Origin: Saccharomycopsis fibuligera x Saccharomycopsis cf. fibuligera
Lineage: Eukaryota > Ascomycota > Saccharomycetes > Ascoideales > Saccharomycopsidaceae
DNA: 64,000 nt
Direction of reading: 5' to 3'
Assembly: GCA_001936135.1 (NCBI GenBank)
Contig: CP012809.1
Location: forward strand, 248,001-312,000
Part shown: positions 44,228 through 53,989 of the stretch, in pieces
How positions within the stretch are numbered: the stretch's first letter is position 1
Layout: each line of letters opens with the position of its first letter
Notes under the pieces: model-generated
What the model was told of the DNA's origin: nothing
Seen by the model: only the letters and a program-made list of their open reading frames with translations
Databases searched by the model: none
Made by a program: the position numbers and the translations under genes

Positions 44228-47116
44228 TCATTTGATGTCAAAGACACCCTTCAATGACTTGATCAATAACCAATCTTCTCTTGGAACTTGGTCTCTGAAA
44301 GCTGGATCCTTCAAGGTGTCAATACTCTTTCTAGAAAGCAAAGAATACAAAGTATCTTTTTCATCAACATGTCTACCCCACACTGGTTGAGCACTACTTG
44401 GGTTATCCAATCTCATGGCCACACCTTGAGCAGTTTGACCCTTCTTCACAATAGACTGAGAAATGTGGTTCACTTCCAAACTCACAACTTTACCAAGCAC
44501 TAAAACTTCTCTTTGCTTGGTTTCTGGGTTTACTTTAACAGCGGCAATTGGGGTACCAATACGCACGGAGCCTTCAGCAACATCCACACCAATAATCATT
44601 GGGTTTCTCTTATTAATAATTTGAATGGTGTTAAGAACACATGGGTAAATGGCAAACTCCATGAAATTCTTTCTCTTTTCTTCCAAAAGTTTTTCTTGGT
44701 ATGCAGTGAAAGCATCAAACAAATGGTAAATGACTTCAGCATTGAAAATCTTCACCTTTTGTTCAGCTGCATATTGTTCAGCTTCTTTGTCAATCTTAAC
44801 ATCGAAACAAAGCATAGCAGCATATTCTGGAGCTTTTTCTAACATGGTGGTAGCCTTCATCACGTCTCTCTTGTAAACTGGACCCAAACCAACAGACATA
44901 ACTGGAATCTTCATATCCTTCAAGAAGTCCAAAAGAGCTTCCAAAGAACCCAAAGTGGATGCTTGGACAGTAACACCTCTACCACTAGAATCAACAGAGT
45001 CCAAAAGACCAGTCAAATCATCCATGACTTCATCCATCATTTCCTCTTCATCATCCTCAGGACCAACAACCAACAATCTAGAACCAGCGACAGCTTTTTC
45101 TAAATCGTTAGCAGCAATCTTCACACCCAAAGCGGCTTTAACTTCTTTGTGGTGAACGTAATCAGACTTGATTCTCAATTCTCTCAATGGCTGTGGAGTC
45201 AACAATGCTCTAATATTTGTGGCAATTGGACCATTCAAACCACATAAAATGATTCGATCACCTTCATGCAAAACACCATTAGACAACACCACATCGATGG
45301 TGGTACCGAAACCTTCAACAACTTTAACTTCCAACACAGTAGCAGCAATTTCAGAAATGTACATCAATTGCTTAGACATTCTCTTGGTGGTCAATTCCAA
45401 CAACAACCATAATAAATCTGGAACACCTTCACCAGTAACGGCAGAAGTTGGGACAATAGAAACAAACTTGGAAATGTTCTTGTTTTGGTAGTACAATTCG
45501 GAGTTAAGACCTTGTTCAGCCAATTCAACCTTGATCTTAGTCAAACGGTCATTAAACTCACTCTTAACAGCAGCAGATTGAGAGTCAAGGGAGTCTCTGA
45601 AAGAGTTGTTCGGAGTGGTTTTCCAGTCATACAATCTATCAATCTTGTTCAAAGCAACAACAAATGGAGCTTTTCTGTCTCTCAACAACCTTATAGATTC
45701 AATAGTTTGCTGTTCCAAACCATGCATAATATCAATAACCAAAATGGCAATGTTACAGAGGGAAGAACCTCTGGATCTCAAGTTGGTGAAAGACTCGTGA
45801 CCAGGAGTATCAATAATCAACAAACCTGGAACTTGGAAAGAAAGACTTTCTTCGTATTTTTCCATAACCTTGGTTTTTGTCTTGATAGCAGACATTGGGA
45901 AATAAGTGGCACCAATTTGTTGGGTAATACCACCAGCTTCACCACCTTGAACATTGGTTTGACGAATCTTATCCAACAATTTGGTTTTACCGGTATCGAC
46001 GTGACCCAAGATACAACAAATTGGAGAACGCAAGTCACCCTTACCATTTCTTCTAGAAGCAGTAGCAGCAGTCTTTTCTTTACTTTCAGTATTAGTAGCA
46101 GCTGCTGGCGTGGTATCTCTGGTAGACACTGCAGGTTCAGTTTCTGGAGTGGCGGTCTTGCTTTCTGATTTAATTTCTTCGTCTGCTTCCAATGCTTGTT
46201 CACCTTCTTCTTCTTCTTCTTCTTCAGCATCCCAACTTTCTCCAGCTGGTTCATCATCATCAAGGGCCATAGCCTCCCAGTCATCTATTAAAGCATCTTC
46301 TTCTTCAGCTTCAACTTCAGCTTTAGCGGCCTTGGCAGCCTTTTCGTCAGCTAATTTAGCAGCTTCTTGAGCCTTTCTTTCAGCTTCTGCAGCCTCTTGT
46401 TTGGCCTTATCAGCAGACTTGCTTGCCTTCTTCTTTCTATCATTGTAAACAACCTTCTTTTTGGTTGGTTCGGCTTGATCCTTGTTTAACAAGCCTTCCA
46501 CAACAACACCACTTTGCAATAATTGTTCTCTTCTTCTTTCTTGCAATTTCTTTTCTTCCTTTTGTTTCTTGGTCAACAATTTACCTTCAGCCTTTAATCT
46601 TTCTTTTCTAGCCTTTTCTTTTTCTTTCTTCACTTTTCTCAACTCTTCTGCTTTGGCTTCCTCGGCCAATCTTTTCTCCTCTTCTTCCTTAATCAACCTT
46701 TCTTCCTCTTCTCTATAAAGTCTTTCTTCCTCCTCTTGTTGCTTTCTAAGTTCCATTTGTCTTCTCAAAGCGGCAATAGCAGCATTAGGGGCTTTTTTAC
46801 CCTTAGCACCCTTTTTACCACCAGCAGCTGGAGCTGAAGCTGGTTCTGGAGAAGTAGAAGAAGTGCTCTTCTCTTTAGCTTCAGCAGCAGCTTGTGCATT
46901 CTTTTGATTCTGAGCTGCTTGTTGGGCTTTTTGTTCTTGTTGCTTAGCCTTCTTTTTGGCGGCCAATTCCTTCTTTCTTTGCTTTTCTTTTTCTTTTTTT
47001 TCCTTTTCTTTCTCCTTCTTGGACTTTATGACTACCTGCTTTTCATCTTGCTTGGCCTTGGACTGCTTCAATGCAGTCATGAAATCGGTTGGGGCCTCTG
47101 GTTCTTCACTACTCAT
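44228..47116 (-). CDS. FUN12: Translation initiation factor eIF5B
   Basis: This 962-residue GTPase promotes 60S subunit joining at the start codon. The N-terminal 365 residues are a highly charged Lys/Glu coiled-coil-like region plus an acidic stretch, typical of eIF5B and largely dispensable in yeast. The IF2-type GTPase core follows with G1 [12 protein letters not shown] (about residue 371), G3 DTPGHESF (about 436), G4 NKID (about 488) and G5 SAVTGEG. The [10 protein letters not shown] switch I element is intact. Domains II-IV follow and the C-terminus reads SLKGVFDIK. The ATG at 47116 gives [20 protein letters not shown], a typical eIF5B beginning. It is divergent from YME2. Confidence 0.96.
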   Translation of the reverse strand: MSSEEPEAPTDFMTALKQSKAKQDEKQVVIKSKKEKEKEKKEKEKQRKKELAAKKKAKQQEQKAQQAAQNQKNAQAAAEAKEKSTSSTSPEPASAPAAGGKKGAKGKKAPNAAIAALRRQMELRKQQEEEERLYREEEERLIKEEEEKRLAEEAKAEELRKVKKEKEKARKERLKAEGKLLTKKQKEEKKLQERRREQLLQSGVVVEGLLNKDQAEPTKKKVVYNDRKKKASKSADKAKQEAAEAERKAQEAAKLADEKAAKAAKAEVEAEEEDALIDDWEAMALDDDEPAGESWDAEEEEEEEGEQALEADEEIKSESKTATPETEPAVSTRDTTPAAATNTESKEKTAATASRRNGKGDLRSPICCILGHVDTGKTKLLDKIRQTNVQGGEAGGITQQIGATYFPMSAIKTKTKVMEKYEESLSFQVPGLLIIDTPGHESFTNLRSRGSSLCNIAILVIDIMHGLEQQTIESIRLLRDRKAPFVVALNKIDRLYDWKTTPNNSFRDSLDSQSAAVKSEFNDRLTKIKVELAEQGLNSELYYQNKNISKFVSIVPTSAVTGEGVPDLLWLLLELTTKRMSKQLMYISEIAATVLEVKVVEGFGTTIDVVLSNGVLHEGDRIILCGLNGPIATNIRALLTPQPLRELRIKSDYVHHKEVKAALGVKIAANDLEKAVAGSRLLVVGPEDDEEEMMDEVMDDLTGLLDSVDSSGRGVTVQASTLGSLEALLDFLKDMKIPVMSVGLGPVYKRDVMKATTMLEKAPEYAAMLCFDVKIDKEAEQYAAEQKVKIFNAEVIYHLFDAFTAYQEKLLEEKRKNFMEFAIYPCVLNTIQIINKRNPMIIGVDVAEGSVRIGTPIAAVKVNPETKQREVLVLGKVVSLEVNHISQSIVKKGQTAQGVAMRLDNPSSAQPVWGRHVDEKDTLYSLLSRKSIDTLKDPAFRDQVPREDWLLIKSLKGVFDIK

Positions 47117-47948
47117 TTTGAAACGATTGTGTTAATATATTAAAATATATGAATCTCCACAAGCTGAAATTTTGTGGTAAAACTATGAGTTTGTGTTGGG
47201 AAGGAATACTCAATGTGGATGGGGATTTCAAATCAGAAAGGAACGCTCTACCACAATAATTGTGGACTGAAAATTTGGAGAAATTTTTTTTTTGGCTTCT
47301 TTGGCTCTGTCGGAATTCTAAAGACACCCGGCCTTAGAATATCATGTGACAGATATATTGCCACCGACATCAGGACTATAACTCACATCTTAAGACACAC
47401 ATCGTCGACACTAACTATCTCTTACAAGCTGAAGAATATAAAAATAGTCAATGGCTCTTTGTGATGTTGCAAATTGAATACAGCCGATGGTTGCTTAGAC
47501 TATCAAGTGTTTTGGGCTCTACGTGCTACGCTATGAGTCCGTGTCAACGAAGTGCCAGTTCCCCACATCTTTGTAGCTTTTAATTTTTTTAAGAAAGTGT
47601 CCTCTAAACTTGCCAGATAGTTCTCTGATATCATTGTAAAACCATTAACCCCTTCTCAATCTTCCTCTTATGTGATACCTAGTTTGTTTGATTAGATATC
47701 AACAAACGTGGCGAAACAACACAAGGCAGATAGATCAAAGACCCGAGACTAAAAATCATCTCCAATTGCTATTATGCCGGGCACATAACTGCGCGATGGC
47801 CCGATGCGTCTAAGGAGAAATCAGGAGCAACTTTGCAAGCGCTGTTTATAGCAGAGCAGCAGAAACATTTGAATCAGACCTCAATTGTACTATTCACATA
47901 CCAATTGACCACTTAGCCGTTCTTTTTTCAACTAATCAAAGTACCATA
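47117..47948. promoter_or_regulatory. Divergent promoter region, FUN12 / YME2
   Basis: About 830 bp. An AT-rich stretch with a T run lies next to FUN12 (about 47284-47293). No gene is seen and no regulatory site can be assigned with confidence. Confidence 0.6.
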
Positions 47949-50558
47949 ATGATTGGTCTCAGGCCTTTAGCTTTGTCTTCGGCCAGAGTAAGTCTCTTTG
48001 GTGGACCTATGTTCCCGAAGGCAATAACAAAAGCAAAGCCAGCGACAATTATATCGAGAAACGCAAGCAGCAAAAGCAAACAAGTATTGCCTTTCTTACA
48101 ATTCAAGCGCTTTGCTTCAGACGAAGTTAAACAAAAAGATGAAGAACTAGGTGAATCTGACAGCACTGAGGATACTGGCGTCATTGAAAAAAACAACCAA
48201 GAAACCTTGTTGTATTTTAACAATGTCTTGCCTTTTGATCTATCCAGATTTCAAAGTTTTAGATTTATTCAGGACTATCTTTTATCCCCAATAAAATCTA
48301 CCAAAGGTTTGGAAAACCATATTTTGGAGATCGCCTCCCCGAAAGACAGTCCCGTCCATAATCTTACAATTAATTCTATCATCACCAAGGATGGTGGTGC
48401 GTTTGTCAAGTTTCAAGTACCTTACGATTCCTCAATTCCTGAAGTCAATGCCAAAATCCAAGAAAATGCAAAAAATTCTCCACGACCATTTTTCGGGTTT
48501 CTCCCAAAGCCTCAATGTTTTCCAGTTAAAGGTACTCCATGGGTCGAAGATTTAAGAAGATATCCAAGTTCTCAGCTAAAAATCATTTTTGAAGGGGAGG
48601 ACTTGACTGAAGAAAGTCTTTACCAATTATTGAGAAGATATGGTCCAATTATTGACATTGTTCCACAGGCTCCTGACTCAAAAGAAGTACCAAGGTATGC
48701 TATAATCAAATTCAAAAGCCTTACATCAGCAATCTCTGCAAAGAATTGTGTTAATGGTGTGAAAGTAAACGAGACCGTGATTCATATAAAGTATCAAAGA
48801 GTAATTCGCGAGCATTTTATCAGAGATTTTTTCTTCAACCATACAAGAATTGCCCTTCCCTTATTGCTTACTGTGATGCTTGCTCTTGCTGCAATTGTCT
48901 TTGAACCAATTAGAGAATTTTTTGTTGAAGAAAAAATTGCCAAGAGATTTGCTTTTAGTTACAAAGACAACATGATTATCCGTTTTATTGTTGACTACAT
49001 GTCAAGGGTCAAACGTTTTATGGGATCTGATAAGAAAGGAGGATCTGATTTGAGTCATGTTTGGTCTGAAAGATTAGACAAGATCAAAGAATTGCAGCTT
49101 TGGCTAACTGAAAATGTCAACACTTTCATCGTTGTTCGTGGTCCAAAAGGTATTGGTAAACAAGAAATGGTCATGGAGCATGCTTTGAAAGATCGCAAAA
49201 ACCTTTTGTACCTTAATTGTGAACATTTGGTCAAGTCCCGTAACGATGCAGAATTTTTGAAGAACGTAGCTCACCAATTTGGGTATTTCCCAATTTTCCC
49301 ATGGGTGAACTCATTAAGCAAGTTTATTGACTTGGGTGTGCAAGGTCTTACTGGTCAAAAATCAGGTCTTTCTGAGTCCAATGATACTCAGTTTAAGAAT
49401 ATTTTAGCATTAGCTGGTGTAGCAATTAGAAAAGTGTCCTTAAAGTATTATGGTGCTTATGTTTCTCAAATGAGTAATGATACCACTAGTGGTGAAGAAG
49501 CTACTAAACGTTTGACTGAGGAAGATTACTTGCAGCAACATCCTGATGAAAAACCAGTGGTGGTGATTGACAAGTTTACAACTAAATCCGAGAACTATTC
49601 TTTTGTTTACCAAGGTTTGGCTAACTGGGCATCTTTTTTGATTAGTATGAACATTGCACATGTTGTGTTTTTGGTTGATGATATTAGTCCAATTGCCACG
49701 TTGACGGAAGTGTTACCGGATCAAGTTTTTAAATACTTGGTATTATCAGATGCATCAAAGGAATCATCTAGGGACTATGTGTTGAGCCAATTGAATAAGG
49801 AGGATAAGCTTACGGAGATTAAGGACAAGGAAAAGGACAAGGAAGAAAAGCAAACCAGACCAGTAAGTCATGCTCCAAGATACAATGCTCGTGAAATTGA
49901 GGCTGCATTGGCTCCAATTGGTGGAAGAATGCTTGATTTGCAAGCGTTTGTCAGACGTGTGAAATCCGGTGAATCACCAAAGGAAGCACAAAATGAAATG
50001 ACAAAACAAGCCGCCGAACAGATCATTCAAATGAATCTTATTAAGTCAAAGGAAATTGATGAATTTGAAACTGCTAGGTCATGGGAGCTTATCAAGTTGC
50101 TTGCTGCTAATGAAGCTGTTCCATATAGCAAGATTTACACTTCTCCACTTTTCAAATCCTCTCCATTAGAATACTTGTCTGCGCTTGAAAAACTCAATTT
50201 GATTTCTTTAATTAAACAGAAAGGTATAGTCAAAGAAGTTAGAGCTTCAAGGCCGCTTTATAGATCTGCATTCAAAAATATTGTTGCTGATAAAGGAACT
50301 TACAATGTACTTGAAGCTGCCTACTTGGCAAAGATAATTTCTTTTCATACAAAGAGTATAACCAAGTGGGAAGATGAGCTCAGTAAGTTGGGGATTGTGC
50401 CTAACGCTGATGTGGTGAAGACAAGAGTTCAATGGCTAGGTAACAAGATCACTGCTAGTGCCGCCATTATTGAGGAAAATGAAAGCAAAATCAAAGAATT
50501 GGCTAGCAAATCTGCAGGAAAGAAAAAGAAGAAGCGCTCCATATTGGGTATTTTCTGA
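47949..50558 (+). CDS. YME2: Yme2, mitochondrial inner-membrane protein
   Basis: This 869-residue protein matches Yme2 (Rna12/Prp12), an inner-membrane protein that affects mitochondrial DNA escape, nucleoid structure and mitochondrial RNA handling. The N-terminus is basic and Ser-rich (LSSARVSLFGGPMFPK onward), consistent with a cleavable presequence. An RRM-like domain lies at about residues 208-285 (LKIIFEGEDLTEESLYQLLRR through ETVIHIKYQR). One transmembrane helix follows at about 300-318 (ALPLLLTVMLALAAIVF). An AAA-like domain then starts with VVRGPKGIGKQEMV, a Walker A variant at about 398-406. The C-terminus is very basic (SAGKKKKKRSILGIF). No in-frame CTG codon was found despite roughly 80 Leu residues, which supports CTG reassignment in this yeast. 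Confidence 0.92.
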   Translation: MIGLRPLALSSARVSLFGGPMFPKAITKAKPATIISRNASSKSKQVLPFLQFKRFASDEVKQKDEELGESDSTEDTGVIEKNNQETLLYFNNVLPFDLSRFQSFRFIQDYLLSPIKSTKGLENHILEIASPKDSPVHNLTINSIITKDGGAFVKFQVPYDSSIPEVNAKIQENAKNSPRPFFGFLPKPQCFPVKGTPWVEDLRRYPSSQLKIIFEGEDLTEESLYQLLRRYGPIIDIVPQAPDSKEVPRYAIIKFKSLTSAISAKNCVNGVKVNETVIHIKYQRVIREHFIRDFFFNHTRIALPLLLTVMLALAAIVFEPIREFFVEEKIAKRFAFSYKDNMIIRFIVDYMSRVKRFMGSDKKGGSDLSHVWSERLDKIKELQLWLTENVNTFIVVRGPKGIGKQEMVMEHALKDRKNLLYLNCEHLVKSRNDAEFLKNVAHQFGYFPIFPWVNSLSKFIDLGVQGLTGQKSGLSESNDTQFKNILALAGVAIRKVSLKYYGAYVSQMSNDTTSGEEATKRLTEEDYLQQHPDEKPVVVIDKFTTKSENYSFVYQGLANWASFLISMNIAHVVFLVDDISPIATLTEVLPDQVFKYLVLSDASKESSRDYVLSQLNKEDKLTEIKDKEKDKEEKQTRPVSHAPRYNAREIEAALAPIGGRMLDLQAFVRRVKSGESPKEAQNEMTKQAAEQIIQMNLIKSKEIDEFETARSWELIKLLAANEAVPYSKIYTSPLFKSSPLEYLSALEKLNLISLIKQKGIVKEVRASRPLYRSAFKNIVADKGTYNVLEAAYLAKIISFHTKSITKWEDELSKLGIVPNADVVKTRVQWLGNKITASAAIIEENESKIKELASKSAGKKKKKRSILGIF

Positions 50559-51220
50559 TTTTTCATAAGTTTCAATCTCATACTGCTTAACGGGTGACTT
50601 CCCAATATTAAATTTTGTATCATACACAGAGATACCACATGTCAAGAAGAAGGAGGATGAGCAGCAAAAGAAGCAGAGTACATATATTTAGATTAGTTCT
50701 TCACTTTTATTATAATCCGATTTTTTCAGTCATGAATTTCCCTGCTTGGTCTTCTATGGTTTGTCTTTTTCTTTTCTCAACTTATGTATTTTTTTGAAAC
50801 TTTCCAATATCATGATTGTTTAAGTTATTTAGATTTTTCTTGGTGTGGGATCCTTATTGTAGCACAGCATCCTTAGAGCAACTATCAATTCTGCACTATA
50901 CAAAGTATACTCGGTCAGAGTGTACTCCGACCATTTTTCATCAACTGACGTGTCGACCCATACTGCTGGTTCAGACATACCGCATAAGATAATTTCCGAG
51001 TATATAAACTGAATAGCGGCATGTTTCTTTTTTTCTAACTACTTGTTGGTGATCGATCCCCCCCCCAGTTTTGGACTCAAACCACTTGTTGGTCAAGCAT
51101 TTATCATCATACTACTACTTTCAAAAAGATACAGTGGGTGATATATGAAGCCTTGACTTAAAAATTAAGTCAAAAAAATAAAAATAGCCAATTAATTAGT
51201 AACAATACAATCAAACCAGC
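50559..51220. other. Intergenic region, YME2 3' / beta-mannosidase promoter
   Basis: About 660 bp. A near-palindromic block at about 50910-50936 (ACTCGGTCAGAGTGTACTCC) and a run of nine C at about 51058-51066 are visible. No gene is seen. Confidence 0.6.
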
Positions 51221-53989
51221 ATGGCGTCACAAATCAAAGAGTTGAGCGGCTGGCAATTTAAAAGATCAGATTGGAACCGGTGGTACCAATCCAAGCACGG
51301 TAGACCTTCAACTGAGATTTTCTTGGATTTGTTAGAAAACCAGCTAATACCTGATCCATTCAAGGACAAGAACGAGTTACAAGTGCAATGGGTGGCGGAA
51401 GCCGACTGGGAATACAAATGCGAGTTTGAGACTTCCAGATCAGCACATAATAATGATGATGGATTAGGCGCTGAGAGCAATATTTTATACGAGCTTGTCT
51501 TTGAAGGGCTTGATACTTATGCTGATGTTTACCTCAATGATGTCAAAATTCTTACTTCGAAGAATCAATTTACAATACATAAAGTTGACATAACAGATCA
51601 AATTGCAAGAAGCAAAATTGTTGCTAAGGGCGGTAAGAATGTTCTCAAATTAAATTTTTCTAGCGCTTTGCTCAAAGGTAGACGACTAGAAAGAAAGTAT
51701 GGCAAACTGATAGCTTCAAATGGAGAATATAGCCGAGTACATGTCAGAAAAGCTCAGTATCATTATGGTTGGGATTGGGGTCCTAAGTTGTTAAGTTGTG
51801 GCCCATATAGACCTATCAAGTTGGTATCTTACAAAACCGCAAGAGTGGAAGATGTTTCAGTACGATCGGTTTTATCTGATGATTTGCAAAAATGTGAAGT
51901 GAAAATTACTATTGATGTGAAGCATCCAGTTTCCAGTACTGCTTCCAAACAAACGTATGATGGTGAAACGAGAGAGGGGGTGGAGCTTGTTGACGAATTT
52001 GATGATTTCGTAATTGTGGACAAAGACCACAGTAAAGATTTATACTTGAAAGTCACTTTGTTTGACCCAAGAGGCAAGCAATTAAAGCTGCAAGTTGTGA
52101 AAGTTAAAAAGTTACAAGATTTACAAACAGTTCAGTTTTTGCTCAATGCGCCCGAACTTTGGTATCCTGCAAATTATGGATCGCAACCATTATACACGAC
52201 AAGTGTGGAGCTTAGTGAAGACCATGTGGAAATCCTTGACAAGAGTAGTACTAAGTTTGGTATACGGAAAGTGGAAGCTGTCCAGGAACCACACAAGTAC
52301 AGCAATAATACCAAAAGCAGCAGTTCTAGCACCAGCTTCTATTTTAAAATAAACAACATTCCAATTTTTGCAGGAGGCTCTAATTGGATTCCAGCTGATA
52401 GTTTAGTAACCAGAGTCACCAAAAAAGACTATAGTGAATGGCTTCAGATCTTGCTCGATGCTAATCAAATTATGGTTCGAGTATGGGGAGGAGGATACTA
52501 CGAGTCCGATTTTTTTTATGAACAATGTGACAAACTTGGAATTTTGGTGTTTCAGGATTTAATGTTTGCTTGTGCTCAATATCCATGCTACAAAACTTTT
52601 GAGAATCTGGTACGCAAAGAGCTCGATTCGCAGTTACGCAGACTTTCTCATTTTGCTTCAATAATTTGCATTGCTGGAAATAATGAGGATTATGTGCTTG
52701 CTGAGGAACAAGGATTTTTGTATCATGGCATTCGCGATAATAAAGATTATAGAGATACAACATTTCCTGCTCGTACCTTGTATGAGAAAGTTTTCCCTGA
52801 GTATGTAACAAAATACTTTGGCTCAAGCATTCATTATCAACCTAGCTCTCCGAATGGACCACTTGCTAATGCCAACTCTTTGACTTCCGGCGACGTGCAC
52901 CAATGGAATATATGGCACGGCAGACAAGAAAAGATTCAAAATTGGCCTCTGCTAGCTGGCAAGTTTGTGTCAGAATTTGGCATGGAATCTTTGCCTAGTT
53001 TGGAAATCTCTAAAGAATTTATTACTGATTCATCTGAATTATATCCACAGTCGGAGCTTGTTGAATTTCACAACAAGGCTGGTGGATTTGAAAGAAAATT
53101 GGCATTTTATGTCATGGAAAATTTCCGCATTCGCAACATGGATGATATGGCTCACTGGACTTATTTGACTCAACTCTTGCAAGCTGAATGTTTATCGGCT
53201 GCTTTCAAGTCATTCCGTCGGTTATGGAACAAGCCGGATAAAAGATATGTAGGCGGTGCACTCGTTTGGCAGTTAAATGATTGTTGGCCAGCAGCTAGCT
53301 GGGCAATCGCAGATTATAAAAAACGACGCAAATTGGGTTATTATGCAATCAAGAGAGAATTGCAACCAATTACCATAGCAATGCAACGCAATGAGTATTT
53401 GCAAAATACACATCAAAAGCCAGATAGCTTGATTGACGAAACTCATGATTATCGACCAAGAGATTATGTGTTAGATATTTGGGCAGTGAACTCTACATTG
53501 AGGAGTAAAAATGTGATTTTCAAATACGAAGTTTACGAGATTAGATCTGGCAACTTGTTGCACGAGTCAAGAGGTGCAGAGCTTATTGTGGAAGCCAATC
53601 AAACAACCAACATTGCCACCGATCTTAACCTACAAAAATGGCTTTACAGTAACGGTAAGAGCAAGAAGTACAATGTTGTAATTTGTGGCAAATTGATCAG
53701 CAAGTCCACCAAGGAAATAATTGCTAGAACTTATAGTTGGCCGGAACCTCTTAAGCATGCTAAATTTGGTGACTCGATTTTTGTTCAATACAAGCCATAC
53801 ACCGATTATATTGCATTATCTACTAATCGCCCAGTGAAAGCAATAAACATCAATGTGAAAAGTTCAACAAAGGGTAAAACAATAAAGCTTGAAGATAATG
53901 GATTTGATTTATGTCCTTTTGATTTGAGGAACGTCAGAGCTGAAGGGTTGACGATCGATGATGAGATTCATATTTCTTATTATCATTAA
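51221..53989 (+). CDS. Intracellular beta-mannosidase, GH2
   Basis: This 922-residue GH2 enzyme should remove terminal beta-mannose from manno-oligosaccharides. It has the usual layout: sugar-binding beta domain (KYGKLIASNGEYSRVHVRKAQ is typical), immunoglobulin-like domain, then the TIM barrel from about residue 390. In the barrel, RVWGGGYYESDFFYEQCDKLG is the family signature, GNNED supplies acid/base Glu489, and SEFGME supplies nucleophile Glu585. WQLNDCWPAASWAI is also conserved. There is no signal peptide (MASQIKELSGWQFKRSDW), so it belongs with intracellular fungal beta-mannosidases (clade B type). Codon 463 is CTG at a place where I recall Ser in relatives (FLxSVRxE), consistent with CUG-Ser decoding. 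It may act in recycling free N-glycan cores or on imported mannobiose. Confidence 0.93.
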   Translation: MASQIKELSGWQFKRSDWNRWYQSKHGRPSTEIFLDLLENQLIPDPFKDKNELQVQWVAEADWEYKCEFETSRSAHNNDDGLGAESNILYELVFEGLDTYADVYLNDVKILTSKNQFTIHKVDITDQIARSKIVAKGGKNVLKLNFSSALLKGRRLERKYGKLIASNGEYSRVHVRKAQYHYGWDWGPKLLSCGPYRPIKLVSYKTARVEDVSVRSVLSDDLQKCEVKITIDVKHPVSSTASKQTYDGETREGVELVDEFDDFVIVDKDHSKDLYLKVTLFDPRGKQLKLQVVKVKKLQDLQTVQFLLNAPELWYPANYGSQPLYTTSVELSEDHVEILDKSSTKFGIRKVEAVQEPHKYSNNTKSSSSSTSFYFKINNIPIFAGGSNWIPADSLVTRVTKKDYSEWLQILLDANQIMVRVWGGGYYESDFFYEQCDKLGILVFQDLMFACAQYPCYKTFENLVRKELDSQLRRLSHFASIICIAGNNEDYVLAEEQGFLYHGIRDNKDYRDTTFPARTLYEKVFPEYVTKYFGSSIHYQPSSPNGPLANANSLTSGDVHQWNIWHGRQEKIQNWPLLAGKFVSEFGMESLPSLEISKEFITDSSELYPQSELVEFHNKAGGFERKLAFYVMENFRIRNMDDMAHWTYLTQLLQAECLSAAFKSFRRLWNKPDKRYVGGALVWQLNDCWPAASWAIADYKKRRKLGYYAIKRELQPITIAMQRNEYLQNTHQKPDSLIDETHDYRPRDYVLDIWAVNSTLRSKNVIFKYEVYEIRSGNLLHESRGAELIVEANQTTNIATDLNLQKWLYSNGKSKKYNVVICGKLISKSTKEIIARTYSWPEPLKHAKFGDSIFVQYKPYTDYIALSTNRPVKAININVKSSTKGKTIKLEDNGFDLCPFDLRNVRAEGLTIDDEIHISYYH

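Noticed and set aside
45485-46168. 227-codon plus-strand open frame
   Set aside because: It lies wholly opposite the conserved GTPase core of FUN12 and is a shadow of that gene.
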